This document shows, one piece after another, positions 9,728 to 16,940 of a stretch of 64,000 nucleotides of DNA (position 1 is its first letter; the number at the start of each line of letters is the position of its first letter). The translations under genes were made by a program, and so were the position numbers. This stretch comes from Rossellomorea aquimaris (GTDB taxonomy: Bacteria > Bacillota > Bacilli > Bacillales > Bacillaceae_B), in NCBI RefSeq assembly GCF_020172085.1, contig NZ_JAIVAT010000003.1, forward strand, positions 682,001 to 746,000, written 5' to 3'. The notes under the pieces were generated by a model. That model made no database searches. It was not told where the DNA came from and saw only the letters and a list, made by a program, of their open reading frames with translations.

Positions 9728-9964
9728 ATGAAAAAAGACATTTTTACATTGCTCGGAGGTTTTTTAACTTCTGTATTTTTATTTCTTGGCACAATAGGGG
9801 TTAGCTTGGATTGGTTCAACCAGACAAGCATTGATGCTTTTGTGTTTATGGCAGCAGCTGCCGTTACCTTTGTTGTAAACCTATACGCCGTTTGGAAAAA
9901 CACTCATGTGAGAGATCGATTAAAAGAGAATGCCCTCAAAAAACAAAAAATGATGAAGAAATAA
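9728..9964 (+). CDS. phage holin
   Basis: This 78-residue protein has two hydrophobic segments (about residues 7-27 and 36-56) and a strongly basic C-terminus (KENALKKQKMMKK), the common class II holin layout. It would permeabilise the membrane and release the endolysin encoded next. The ribosome site is GAAGGGAGA. It sits between the XhlA-like gene and the amidase, which supports the call. The precise holin family (SPP1 or phi LC3 type) is not certain. Confidence 0.8.
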   Translation: MKKDIFTLLGGFLTSVFLFLGTIGVSLDWFNQTSIDAFVFMAAAAVTFVVNLYAVWKNTHVRDRLKENALKKQKMMKK

Positions 9965-10010
9965 GAGCTGCCTTTCAGGTGGCTCTTTTAATTTGAAAGG
10001 AGAAAATCAA

Positions 10011-10892
10011 ATGCCAACAGTAATTTTAGATCCTGGGCACGGAACGGACACATATGAAAATGGCGGAGGGAAAGGGGTTAAAGTAGGAGGGAAAGTTTAC
10101 GAGGAGCATGACTTTAATTCAGATGTGGCCTTGCGCATTGAGAAGATCTTAAAGACACACGGGGTTAAAGTGGTGTTTAGCCAAAACCCCTATTCAAAAG
10201 ATGTCAGTCTTACTTCAAGAACAAACTTAGCGAAAAGGATAATACCTAATATGTTTATATCCATTCATGCTAATGCCGGTGCTTCTAGTGTTGAAGGGAT
10301 ATGTGTGTTTGCCTGGGAGAATGCAACTAATTCCAACCGCATGGCTGATTTAGTCGTAAAGCATATGAAGGCAGATGGGATTAAGACTCATGGTAACGGA
10401 AGACATTATTCCATGCTTAATTCTTGGACGAACCTTCACATCACAAGAGAGTTAGCTAAAGTAAATCTTCCAGGGGTCTTAATTGAACATGGTTTCATGA
10501 CCAGTAAATCAGATTTTGAAAACATCTTCGGAAAGTATTCCAATTCATACAGGCAGAAATGCGCTGTAGCCGACTCTAAGGCTATTCTTGAGTATTTAGG
10601 AATTAAATACAAAGGTGAAGCAACAACACAGCAAAAACCAAAGGAGGAAAAAGAAGTGGAAAACGCGATTATTATCAACTCAGTAAACGATTATCCTGCA
10701 GCCGAATTGTTAGCAGAAAAGTTAGGGTGCAGTATTTATCCAAGCAAGAACGCCTATAAAAAAAGTCAAAATAAAGTAAAGCATATCTACGTTGTAGGTG
10801 GGAACAAAGATGGAGTGCAAGCTGATAAAGTCACATTACTTGCTGGGCCGGACCGTTTAACTACCTACGGGGAAGTGAAGAAAGCCTTATAA
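10011..10892 (+). CDS. endolysin, N-acetylmuramoyl-L-alanine amidase with wall-binding domain
   Basis: This enzyme cuts the MurNAc-L-Ala amide bond of peptidoglycan at lysis. ATG 10011 follows AAAGGAGAAAATCAA; a TTG at 9993 is the ribosome-site region and is not used. Residues about 3-195 are Amidase_3: DPGHG (His10), YEEHDFN and SIHANA supply zinc ligands and IEHGF the catalytic Glu. A linker (about 205-215) leads to a single cell-wall-binding type 2 repeat (about 222-293). A GTG with its own AAGGAGG lies at the linker (see separate entry). A terminator follows. Confidence 0.93.
   Translation: MPTVILDPGHGTDTYENGGGKGVKVGGKVYEEHDFNSDVALRIEKILKTHGVKVVFSQNPYSKDVSLTSRTNLAKRIIPNMFISIHANAGASSVEGICVFAWENATNSNRMADLVVKHMKADGIKTHGNGRHYSMLNSWTNLHITRELAKVNLPGVLIEHGFMTSKSDFENIFGKYSNSYRQKCAVADSKAILEYLGIKYKGEATTQQKPKEEKEVENAIIINSVNDYPAAELLAEKLGCSIYPSKNAYKKSQNKVKHIYVVGGNKDGVQADKVTLLAGPDRLTTYGEVKKAL
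10641..10658 (+). promoter_or_regulatory. internal ribosome site and GTG start inside endolysin
   Basis: AAGGAGG (10641-10647) stands 8 bases before an in-frame GTG (10656), exactly at the linker between catalytic and wall-binding domains. It would yield a separate 78-residue wall-binding protein. Internal starts of this kind are known in several Gram-positive phage endolysins; here it is read from sequence alone. Confidence 0.55.
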
Positions 10893-10921
10893 TAAAAAAG
10901 CCTTCTAAAAAGGCTTTTTGT
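10893..10921 (+). terminator. terminator after endolysin
   Basis: AAAAAGCCTT (10895-10904) pairs with AAGGCTTTTT (10910-10919) around a short loop and ends in T. Confidence 0.8.
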
Positions 10922-10973
10922 CTGTGTCAGGAATATTCATATGAGGAACATCATCATTTCTGAATAAATATGG

Positions 10974-11033
10974 AAACATCTCCCTATATATACTATAGTA
11001 AGGTAAAAGAATATAGTTAAAAGGGAGATGTTT
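10974..11033 (+). promoter_or_regulatory. 12-bp perfect inverted repeat covering a ribosome binding site
   Basis: AAACATCTCCCT (10974-10985) is the exact reverse complement of AGGGAGATGTTT (11022-11033). The right arm contains the AGGGAG ribosome site of the TTG-start gene at 11036. If transcribed from upstream, the RNA would bury that site in a stem. As DNA the arms could also be an operator. The 36-base spacer holds an AT-rich TATACT-like promoter element, so transcription could instead start inside the repeat and leave the site free. Confidence 0.5.
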
Positions 11034-11035
11034 TT

Positions 11036-11296
11036 TTGATTTCAGCTTTATTAAAATACTCAGGTTACGTCACTTTCGCTTGCGCTTTAATATTTTCTTT
11101 ATATATTCTAAGTGTCGACTACTTACAGTATAAGTTTATTTATGCCGTTGCAATCTTTATTGGATCCATGCCTCTTTCATTAGGAGCTATTCTTATCTCA
11201 AGGATTTACGATACCCTAATTCACGGAAGTTTCGAGAAAGAAAAAGATAGTACCGACTATATTAAAAAAAGAAACAGCCAAAGAAATCTGTATTAA
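11036..11296 (+). CDS. small two-helix membrane protein, unknown
   Basis: This 86-residue protein starts at TTG 11036 behind AGGGAG. Two hydrophobic segments lie at about residues 9-29 and 34-58, and the tail is basic and polar (KEKDSTDYIKKRNSQR). No family is recognised. It stands alone after the lysis cassette terminator and before a shared bidirectional terminator, the usual place for lysogenic-conversion genes. Its translation start lies at the foot of a strong inverted repeat. Confidence 0.55.
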   Translation: MISALLKYSGYVTFACALIFSLYILSVDYLQYKFIYAVAIFIGSMPLSLGAILISRIYDTLIHGSFEKEKDSTDYIKKRNSQRNLY

Positions 11297-11401
11297 TTAA
11301 ATCCCTGATTTGTCAGAACCTAGTATACACATTAGTAACCAACTTCTACTTTCAATAATCTCAGTCGCAACCTTGATAATTATGAAAAGTGGATATTATT
11401 T

Positions 11402-11429
11402 AAAAAAGGACCCCAAGGGTCCTTTTTTT
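11402..11429. terminator. bidirectional terminator
   Basis: AAAAAAGGACCC and GGGTCCTTTTTT flank a CAA loop. It serves the plus-strand membrane gene and the convergent minus-strand gene whose stop is at 11428. Confidence 0.85.
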
Positions 11430-12069
11430 ATTCCAATCCAGCTTGAGATTTATTTTGAAGTTTGTTCCCTTGGAACATCAGAGATACATTAGCCCCGAGG
11501 CTTCCTTTACCTTGGTAAGAGTACATAACAGTGTGAAGATCTGTTCCTTCTTCTCCTGTCTCAGAGATGATTTCTCCTTCTCCACCTACGATATCAATTA
11601 CTTCCTCAAGTGTCATACCGTTTTCAATTTTGTTAAATTGCTCAAGTGTCACTTTTACATCAGAACTGCCCATACCAAACTGGGCTTTGTTTACAAGCTT
11701 TCCACCTTGGAAAGTCATGTTAGCATTGGAAAGAAAACCATCTGTTTTAAATTCATAGATAACGGTATGAAACTCCGAGTCTTTTTCACCTGTCTCAGAC
11801 ATTAAAGAACCTTCAGAACCAACAATTTTGACAACTTCTTCGTACGTCATGCCGTCTTTAATCTGTTTGAATTTTTCCTCTGTCAAAACACCTTTCTTCT
11901 CTTTAGAATCTGATTTTGAAGTGTCTTTAGTCGTCGCCGTTTCTTCTTGTTTTGGTTCCGTTGAAGCTTTTTCATCTCCTTCGTCCCCACCGAACAATGC
12001 TGCAGACAGAATTCCTAACACTATAAGTGCTACGAATCCCAAGCAACCAAACTTGAAAAACTTTTTCAT
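11428..12069 (-). CDS. membrane-anchored protein with tandem DUF3862-like domains
   Basis: This 213-residue protein has an N-terminal membrane helix (about residues 8-26). There is no clear lipobox despite a Cys at position 9. A Lys/Glu/Thr/Ser-rich linker follows, then two homologous domains (about 61-135 and 140-213). Each repeats the pattern F-KI-(D/E)-GMT-EEV-IVG-GE-SETGE-DLHTV-Y, typical of DUF3862, which shares a fold with BLIP and SmpA/OmlA. It faces outward by topology. It has its own promoter and runs against the phage late genes, so it is a candidate lysogen-expressed gene, perhaps for superinfection exclusion; that role is inference. Confidence 0.7.
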   Translation of the reverse strand: MKKFFKFGCLGFVALIVLGILSAALFGGDEGDEKASTEPKQEETATTKDTSKSDSKEKKGVLTEEKFKQIKDGMTYEEVVKIVGSEGSLMSETGEKDSEFHTVIYEFKTDGFLSNANMTFQGGKLVNKAQFGMGSSDVKVTLEQFNKIENGMTLEEVIDIVGGEGEIISETGEEGTDLHTVMYSYQGKGSLGANVSLMFQGNKLQNKSQAGLE

Positions 12070-12108
12070 GAAATTACCCCCATTAATGTTATATAATTAC
12101 ATTTTTAT

Positions 12109-12136
12109 ATTTTACACTAATATGGAAATAGTTCAA
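12109..12136 (-). promoter_or_regulatory. sigma-A promoter of the DUF3862-like gene
   Basis: On the minus strand, TTGAAC (12136-12131) and TAAAAT (12114-12109) are 16 bases apart. The predicted transcript has a leader of about 30 bases with GGGGG before the ATG at 12069. Confidence 0.6.
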
Positions 12137-12197
12137 TATAATTAGAGATTTGGTTAAATTTACTTAATTAATTCAAATTTAATATTGAAAAAATCCC

Positions 12198-12347
12198 TTA
12201 TTCTATTTCTTTAAGAACAGGGATCTTTTCTTCTTCTTTTATAATTTTTGACATTTCATTGATTGTACACACCGCATCATAAACCTTATCCGGATCTAAC
12301 CCCATCTCCTTAAAACGGGAGGTGACCTCTTCCCATGTCTTCTTCAT
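12198..12347 (-). CDS. 49-residue small protein, unknown
   Basis: A short minus-strand frame starts at ATG 12347, with GAGGTG 7 bases upstream. It encodes a charged helical protein (begins MKKTWEEVTSRFKEMGLD, ends EKIPVLKEIE). It overlaps the 3' end of the preceding gene by 38 bases, which together with the ribosome site supports translation in the repressor operon. No family is recognised. Confidence 0.5.
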   Translation of the reverse strand: MKKTWEEVTSRFKEMGLDPDKVYDAVCTINEMSKIIKEEEKIPVLKEIE

Positions 12348-12552
12348 ACTCTTTCACCTCTTCTTTAATATCTTCATCTTCATTAACCAGGATCTTTTCA
12401 ACAAGCATCTCTCGGCAACCATGTTCTCTCCACACTTGGTATTTCCACTTAGAAGCAAGTTCAGGCAACTTATCTCTTCTGCAGCTGAATCGATTAAAAC
12501 GGAGTATACCGGTGTCCTCAATGCTTATATGTAATTTCATATCGAAATTCAC
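12310..12552 (-). CDS. 80-residue small protein in repressor operon
   Basis: The start is GTG 12552, overlapping the stop of the HTH gene by four bases, with AGGAGG 8 bases upstream. The product has a short beta-rich N-terminus with RFNRFSCRRDKLPELASKWKY-like basic content and a very acidic C-terminus (NEDEDIKEEVKEYEEDMG). No family is recognised. The tight overlap with genes on both sides points to a three-gene operon. Confidence 0.6.
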   Translation of the reverse strand: MNFDMKLHISIEDTGILRFNRFSCRRDKLPELASKWKYQVWREHGCREMLVEKILVNEDEDIKEEVKEYEEDMGRGHLPF

Positions 12553-12746
12553 TCTTTATCCCTCCTGTATAGATCATCGACTTTCACACCTAATATATCA
12601 GCTAATATGTAAGCTTTATCTATTGGAGGATATCCAATCTGCTTTTCATAATTACGCAGTTGTCGCGTCGAAATCCCTAACTTATCTGCTATGTAATCTT
12701 TCCTCAGCCCACTTTTCTTAATTAGATATTCAATCTGACTCTCCAT
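12549..12746 (-). CDS. XRE-type helix-turn-helix regulator
   Basis: This 65-residue DNA-binding protein starts at ATG 12746 (MESQIEYLIKK); upstream ATG 12752 and GTG 12755 overlap the AGGTG site and are less likely. The helix-turn-helix spans about residues 14-36 (RKDYIADKLGISTRQLRNYE), followed by the Cro/C1 tail VDDLYRR. It is divergent from the FtsK-like gene across a 300-base control region with repeated TACC motifs, so it probably controls that module, its own operon, or both. It is too small to contain a cleavage domain. Confidence 0.8.
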   Translation of the reverse strand: MESQIEYLIKKSGLRKDYIADKLGISTRQLRNYEKQIGYPPIDKAYILADILGVKVDDLYRRDKE

Positions 12747-12755
12747 ATTCATCAC

Positions 12756-13046
12756 CTATTAAAACTATTCCACAAAAAAAGTACAAACCCTTCTGAAATA
12801 TATTTCGTATGGACAGACAATATTTTTCCGGTAATCCATAGATTAGGAATATACCAAATGAAATACCAAAGCAGTTAATCAGGCATAATCTTTAATCCTT
12901 CCTTTTGGTAGTACCGAATAAAATACCTTCCTGGAATTAATAAAAGCACATTTAAAACATGATAACAATAACTATAAATCTTGTCTTATTTTATACCAGA
13001 TGACAGGGACTTATTTCTAAAGAAATATCTGAAAGGGGTGGTGTCT
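12756..13046. promoter_or_regulatory. divergent control region with spaced TACC repeats
   Basis: This AT-rich stretch separates the repressor operon from the FtsK-like gene. A 16-base motif TACC(A/G)AAT(G/A)AAATACC occurs at 12852-12867 and again at 12912-12927, exactly 60 bases apart and in the same orientation. Each is itself two TACC boxes 12 bases apart. Likely roles are operator sites for the HTH protein or binding sites for the replication-relaxation protein. No clear tRNA or other gene is seen. Confidence 0.4.
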
Positions 13047-14336
13047 TTGATAGTTGAAATTGCAACATCTTTGGTAGGTGGAGGGATTTATGGATTTAGT
13101 TATTTATTTAAGAATGCAACTGGTAACGATCATAAGAAAATTCAACTTATCGCAAAGAACTGTGGATTAGTTTCAAGAGATGGAAAAGAAATCAGGATTC
13201 ATCGAAGGAGAGGAAATCGAGAATGGAGTGAGTATGTTTACCAAATGCCTCATGGACTTTCTTATAAACAGTTCAAGGAGAAGTTGGATAATTTTCAAGA
13301 TGGATTAAATATCAAAAAAACAACATTGGATATTTCATTTAAGGATTTAAAAGATCTAAGTTTACAGCGGGATATTATTGATCAAGTGAAAAATCTGCTT
13401 TATAAGAAGAGAACATTAAAAAAAGAAGTGGAAATTAAATTTGATGGTATGTTGAAGTTTCGGGTTTACAACGAACCGTTGACTAAAAATTACACATTTG
13501 AGGAAGCAACAACTCAGAAAATTAAAGGATGGAAAGTGGTAGTGGGTAAAGATAGAACCGGAAAAAGGATTCTTGTAGATTTTGAGCGGACCTATAACAT
13601 GATTGTGTCCGGGACCCCGGGTTATGGAAAGTCCACATGGATTAATAGCAGCATAAATACACTTCTTAAAAATCACCCTGAACATGTCAAGTTCACGCTA
13701 ATTGATTTAAAGGATGGCCTTGAGTTTAACCGGTATAGAAATTTGCAACAGGTAGAGGCATTCGCTGAAACTTCAGGAGAGGCACGAGACGCTTTGAAAA
13801 AGACAGTGGAGAAGATGAGTAAGATAAATGCTTACCTAAAGGCAAACAGCTTCTCAAACGTAAAGGAAGCAGGGATAAAAGAACGTCACTTCGTCATTGT
13901 GGATGAAGGTGCCGACCTGGCAGATGATGATGAATGCCAGGGTTATCTAACTGATATCGCTAGGAAGGGAAGAGCCAGTGGTATCAAGTTGATCTTCGCG
14001 ACTCAATATCCAACTTCTCAGGTAGTCAGCTCTCAAATAAAAAGGCAATGCATGGGCCGGCTTTCTTTTGTACTGGATACGGCTACAGCTTCTAATGTTG
14101 CCCTGGATCAAGCCGGTGCCGAATCATTGCCTCCAATTGAAGGGAGAGCCTTATTTAAAGAGTTAAACCTCATTGAGGTGCAAACTCCTTACATTGATGA
14201 TAGAGCCATTAAATCAATTATAGAGCCACATATAACAATTAGACCAAGAAAGGAGGACCATGATGAACAAAGAACTTCTCAAACAACAAAGGCACGAAAA
14301 CATTCTCTTGAGCTTGAAGAAACTCGATTATCTTAG
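13047..14336 (+). CDS. FtsK/SpoIIIE-type DNA translocase ATPase of the phage
   Basis: TTG 13047 is chosen because AAAGGGGTGG lies just upstream and the product then opens with a membrane-type segment (IVEIATSLVGGGIYGF); TTG 12981 has no ribosome site. The product is 429 residues. Walker A is GTPGYGKST (about 188-196) and Walker B HFVIVDEGAD (about 280-289). The stretch ARKGRASGIKLIFATQYP is typical of FtsK-HerA pumps and coupling proteins. Such genes lie at the right end of many Bacillus siphophages and plasmids, paired with a replication-relaxation gene, as here (77-base overlap). The role may be DNA segregation or transfer; it is not known for certain. Confidence 0.85.
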   Translation: MIVEIATSLVGGGIYGFSYLFKNATGNDHKKIQLIAKNCGLVSRDGKEIRIHRRRGNREWSEYVYQMPHGLSYKQFKEKLDNFQDGLNIKKTTLDISFKDLKDLSLQRDIIDQVKNLLYKKRTLKKEVEIKFDGMLKFRVYNEPLTKNYTFEEATTQKIKGWKVVVGKDRTGKRILVDFERTYNMIVSGTPGYGKSTWINSSINTLLKNHPEHVKFTLIDLKDGLEFNRYRNLQQVEAFAETSGEARDALKKTVEKMSKINAYLKANSFSNVKEAGIKERHFVIVDEGADLADDDECQGYLTDIARKGRASGIKLIFATQYPTSQVVSSQIKRQCMGRLSFVLDTATASNVALDQAGAESLPPIEGRALFKELNLIEVQTPYIDDRAIKSIIEPHITIRPRKEDHDEQRTSQTTKARKHSLELEETRLS

Positions 14337-14844
14337 TAGAAGCCAGATCCAGAAGATTCATCGATTGAAAAGCACCAGGAACGCTAATAGAGTACTCAAG
14401 GATATGTCTGAATACCTTTCATCATTTCGTCATGGAGAGAACATCTATTACCTAAATAAGAAGGGCAGGGAGCTTGTTAAGACTCAGAAGGTATGTAAGA
14501 AAACCGCTCAGGTGAATCATTATCTCATGAGGAACACACTGTATATTTCACTAGGTTGCCCGGCCACATGGAAAAACGAAATTAAATTAAAAGTAAAAGA
14601 TATTCAAATTGTTTGTGATGCAATTTATGAGGTTAAAGATACCATCCACATTATTGAAGTAGATCACACTCAAAAAATGATGGAAAACAAAAGAAAGATT
14701 GAAAAATATAGAGAGATTGTAAAGCTCACAGGAAAGGTGATTAAGTTCCACTGGATCACAACCACACACAATAGACAGAAACAATTATTAGAGTTAAGCC
14801 AGGGATTGAATGTAAACGTGTCATTGGCTCATGATTACATCTAG
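14263..14844 (+). CDS. replication-relaxation family protein
   Basis: The protein combines a winged-helix N-terminus (about residues 10-70, SRSQIQKIHRL) with a restriction-endonuclease-like C-terminal half (KVKDIQIVCDAIYEV, IHIIEVDHTQ, KIEKYREI), the layout of the Replic_Relax family of Gram-positive plasmids and phages. ATG 14263 has a 6-base gap from AGGAGG; ATG 14260 has only 3. It overlaps the ATPase gene, so the two are translated together. The family is linked to plasmid replication or mobilisation; the biochemical role is not established. Confidence 0.8.
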   Translation: MNKELLKQQRHENILLSLKKLDYLSRSQIQKIHRLKSTRNANRVLKDMSEYLSSFRHGENIYYLNKKGRELVKTQKVCKKTAQVNHYLMRNTLYISLGCPATWKNEIKLKVKDIQIVCDAIYEVKDTIHIIEVDHTQKMMENKRKIEKYREIVKLTGKVIKFHWITTTHNRQKQLLELSQGLNVNVSLAHDYI

Positions 14845-14855
14845 GAGGAGATTAC

Positions 14856-15260
14856 ATGAAAACAGAACGTATGAGTATCAAAGAGTTTATGAATCGCAAG
14901 GAAACCCCGTCAGTCGCTTGGAACGTTACTAAATTCGGTGCATTCTTACCTCTCACTGTATTTCCACTAACCACTATACACGCACACGCAGCCACTTATG
15001 AAGCTTCTCCAGTTGTAGCCATGACTAAGGATCAGATATACGACAAGATGTTGACTGCCTTCGAGCCCATCACCAACCTAATTCAAGCTTTAGCCTATCC
15101 AGTAGCAAGTATCGTGGTACTATTCGGGGCCATTATGGTCCTTATTAGCCAAAAGGAGAAAGGGTTTACCCTCATGAGTAACGCAGGATTAGGAGTTATC
15201 CTAGTAAACCTCATGCCAATGTTACTAAATATCCTAGTCGATATTATGAAAGGGTTCTAA
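14856..15260 (+). CDS. VirB2-like small membrane protein
   Basis: This 134-residue protein has a hydrophobic stretch at about 26-45 ending in AHAHA, which could be a signal sequence. Two membrane helices follow (about 72-94 and 105-130) joined by a short basic loop (SQKEKG). This is the layout of type IV secretion pilins (VirB2/TrbC), but no sequence signature proves it. GAGGAG lies 8 bases upstream of ATG. It sits between the translocase pair and an M23 peptidase, which also recalls conjugation modules. Confidence 0.5.
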   Translation: MKTERMSIKEFMNRKETPSVAWNVTKFGAFLPLTVFPLTTIHAHAATYEASPVVAMTKDQIYDKMLTAFEPITNLIQALAYPVASIVVLFGAIMVLISQKEKGFTLMSNAGLGVILVNLMPMLLNILVDIMKGF

Positions 15261-15262
15261 TT

Positions 15263-15391
15263 ATGTCTACAGAGATATTATTGTTGGTTGCTTGTGGGTT
15301 TTGGGCTAAGAATCTCCACAAAAATAATCATGAGAAAATAGTAACGATTTATAATTTCAAGGAATTCATTCGTGAAGGTGAAGTGAAATGA
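15263..15391 (+). CDS. 42-residue small protein
   Basis: The short frame starts at ATG 15263, two bases after the preceding stop, and ends one base before the ATG of the M23 peptidase gene. The N-terminus is hydrophobic (STEILLLVACGFWAK) and the rest polar. Its snug fit between two genes of an operon suggests it is real. No family is recognised. Confidence 0.4.
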   Translation: MSTEILLLVACGFWAKNLHKNNHEKIVTIYNFKEFIREGEVK

Positions 15392-15392
15392 A

Positions 15393-16022
15393 ATGAAAGT
15401 ACGGATCACAGGGAGATATGGAGAAGTTGATTATTTACATCCAAAAGGACACACAGGTATAGACTTCGGAATTGAGGAAGGGACTCCATTAAGAAGTGTA
15501 TTTGATGGGGTCGTAGAAAAAGTAGTGGACTATGGCAGTGAAAATATAGGTAAAGGGGTTTTGGTTCGGTTTGAAGATGGGACCACAGGCATATATGGAC
15601 ACATGAGTAAAATCTTTGTAGAGAAAGGGCAGAAGATTACAGAAGGTCAAACGTTGGGACTTTCAGGGAACACTGGATTCTCAACAGCCGAACATCTTCA
15701 TTTCGGTTTAAAGGAGAACGGTCACTTTATCGACCCTACTCCCCTAGCTGACAAAGTAGGAGAGTATGCAGGAAGTGCGTGGGATCGGTTCTTATATAAC
15801 GGAAATGTAACAAACAACGATTATCCGACTGTATGGGGGTGGATTTATGAAAAAACGTTTGGTAATAGGATTGAACATTTTGTTACGGATTACATTAGCG
15901 CATTTCCTCTCCTGGCAGTGGTTAGTCTTGGTGTCTTTGGTCTTTGCAATATGTTCAGTCGTTCGTTCGCTAAATGGGGTGTAATCATCACGTTTATATT
16001 GGGAGGTTTGGCGATATTATGA
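15393..16022 (+). CDS. M23 metallopeptidase with C-terminal membrane helices
   Basis: This is a peptidoglycan endopeptidase of the lysostaphin/LytM family. The zinc motifs HTGIDFG (about residues 20-26) and HLHFG (about 101-105) are intact, as is GIYGHMS. After residue 165 come two hydrophobic helices (about 170-186 and 194-209), so the enzyme is membrane-anchored. It has no secretion signal at the N-terminus, which is unusual for M23 enzymes acting on the wall. In the FtsK/replication-relaxation setting it may open the wall for DNA passage or act as a virion lysin; both are inference. Confidence 0.8.
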   Translation: MKVRITGRYGEVDYLHPKGHTGIDFGIEEGTPLRSVFDGVVEKVVDYGSENIGKGVLVRFEDGTTGIYGHMSKIFVEKGQKITEGQTLGLSGNTGFSTAEHLHFGLKENGHFIDPTPLADKVGEYAGSAWDRFLYNGNVTNNDYPTVWGWIYEKTFGNRIEHFVTDYISAFPLLAVVSLGVFGLCNMFSRSFAKWGVIITFILGGLAIL

Positions 16023-16285
16023 TAAGAAAAAAGATTGATGCTGCACACTTCTTGGTTTACTTCGCAGACTACGCTAAATGGGATGGATTTAAACACTATA
16101 TTCAACTGGATGGCATAACACTTATGCAATATGATGATGGCAGCTGTACCTTCCACAGGAAGAATGATTTGTTTGAGGACATTCGAGAACTGGAAATGAA
16201 CTCTGATTTCGTGTGGAAGAATAGAAAGGTGATTAATAAGCATATAAAAAGCCATCAAATAGCGAAACATGATGGCATAAATTAA
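16019..16285 (+). CDS. last prophage gene, 88-residue protein of unknown function
   Basis: ATG 16019 overlaps the M23 stop (ATGA), with GGAGG about 12 bases upstream. The protein is soluble and has mixed strands and helices (YIQLDGITLMQYDDGSCTF, then a basic helix). No family is recognised. A hairpin (GCCATCA 16251-16257, TGATGGC 16270-16276) lies within its last codons but has no T run. Its stop codon is only about 14 bases from comGA-derived sequence, so it abuts the attachment site. Confidence 0.6.
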   Translation: MIRKKIDAAHFLVYFADYAKWDGFKHYIQLDGITLMQYDDGSCTFHRKNDLFEDIRELEMNSDFVWKNRKVINKHIKSHQIAKHDGIN

Positions 16286-16320
16286 TTGTATTTACAGTAC
16301 ACTCTCCACAGGCAGCGGCA
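16286..16320. other. right prophage-host junction (attR candidate) in comGA Walker A codons
   Basis: From about 16302 the sequence reads in the comGA frame as STGSGKTTTLYSL, the nucleotide-binding loop of the competence ATPase. A stop in that frame (16278-16280) and phage coding sequence lie directly upstream. The crossover must fall in or just before the loop. The left junction is outside the window, so the shared core cannot be defined. Confidence 0.75.
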
Positions 16321-16940
16321 AAACGACTACGCTGTATTCACTTGTTCATCACTGTTCCGTCGTCTTGAACCGTAATGTGATCACCCTGGAGGATCCCGTG
16401 GAGAAACAGCATGATGAAATGGTACAAATTCAGGTGAATGAAAAAGCCGGGATTACGTATTCCACTGGATTAAAAGCGATTCTGCGGCACGACCCAGACA
16501 TTATCATGGTGGGAGAGATCAGGGACCGGGAGACGGCTGAGATTGCAATAAGGGCAAGCCTTACAGGCCATTTGGTGATTTCAACCATGCATACAAGAGA
16601 TGCAAAGGGCGCGATTTATCGCTTAATGGAATTAGGGATCGAGTGGCATGATATTGAACAGACGCTGCTCGCTGTGTCTGCTCAGAGACTGCTGAAACTC
16701 GTTTGCCCTGTCTGCCAAAAAGAGTGTGGCGGTCAATGTATTAGAGGGGATAGGCGGAACAGGGCATCTGTCTATGAAATCATTACTGGCAGTGCGCTTA
16801 AGGAAGTACTGAAGGAAGCGAGGGGGGAGAGGGTCCAACACCAGTACCGAACATTGCAGGTCTTGATTCGTAAGGGGGTGGCACTCGGTTATGTTTCAGA
16901 ACATGAATATAGGAAATGGGTTCACGAAGAAAAACGATGA
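16299..16940 (+). pseudogene. comGA: comGA 3' fragment (competence pilus ATPase cut by prophage)
   Basis: ComGA powers assembly of the DNA-uptake pseudopilus. Only about 213 of the usual 350 or so residues remain: Walker A (STGSGKTTT), VITLEDPVEK, the Walker B region DPDIIMVGEIRD, the His box (VISTMHT) and the C-terminal Cys cluster (CPVCQKECGGQC). The N-terminal domain and promoter lie beyond the prophage. A TTG at 16365 could start translation but would omit Walker A. All remaining motifs are intact, so the break looks recent or reversible. The 3' end overlaps comGB by 50 bases. Confidence 0.93.

Larger units (their letters stand above)
1..16300 (+). mobile_element. right part of a tailed prophage inserted in comGA
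   Basis: The segment holds consecutive siphovirus tail, host-recognition, lysis and right-end accessory genes, then stops abruptly where comGA coding sequence begins (about 16299). The left part, including capsid genes, integrase and the other attachment site, lies outside the window. Order (tape measure, Dit, Tal, small genes, XhlA-like, holin, amidase, then FtsK-like and replication-relaxation genes) resembles Bacillus cereus-group temperate siphophages of the W-beta/Gamma type, from memory. The exact right boundary is between the stop of the last phage gene (16285) and about 16303. Confidence 0.9.

Noticed and set aside
11310..11492. 60-residue plus-strand frame
   Set aside because: It reads through a strong bidirectional terminator into the antisense of the DUF3862-like gene.
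16365..16940. A short but functional comGA from TTG 16365
   Set aside because: It would lack the N-terminal domain and Walker A loop, and has no ribosome site; it is the tail of a disrupted gene.
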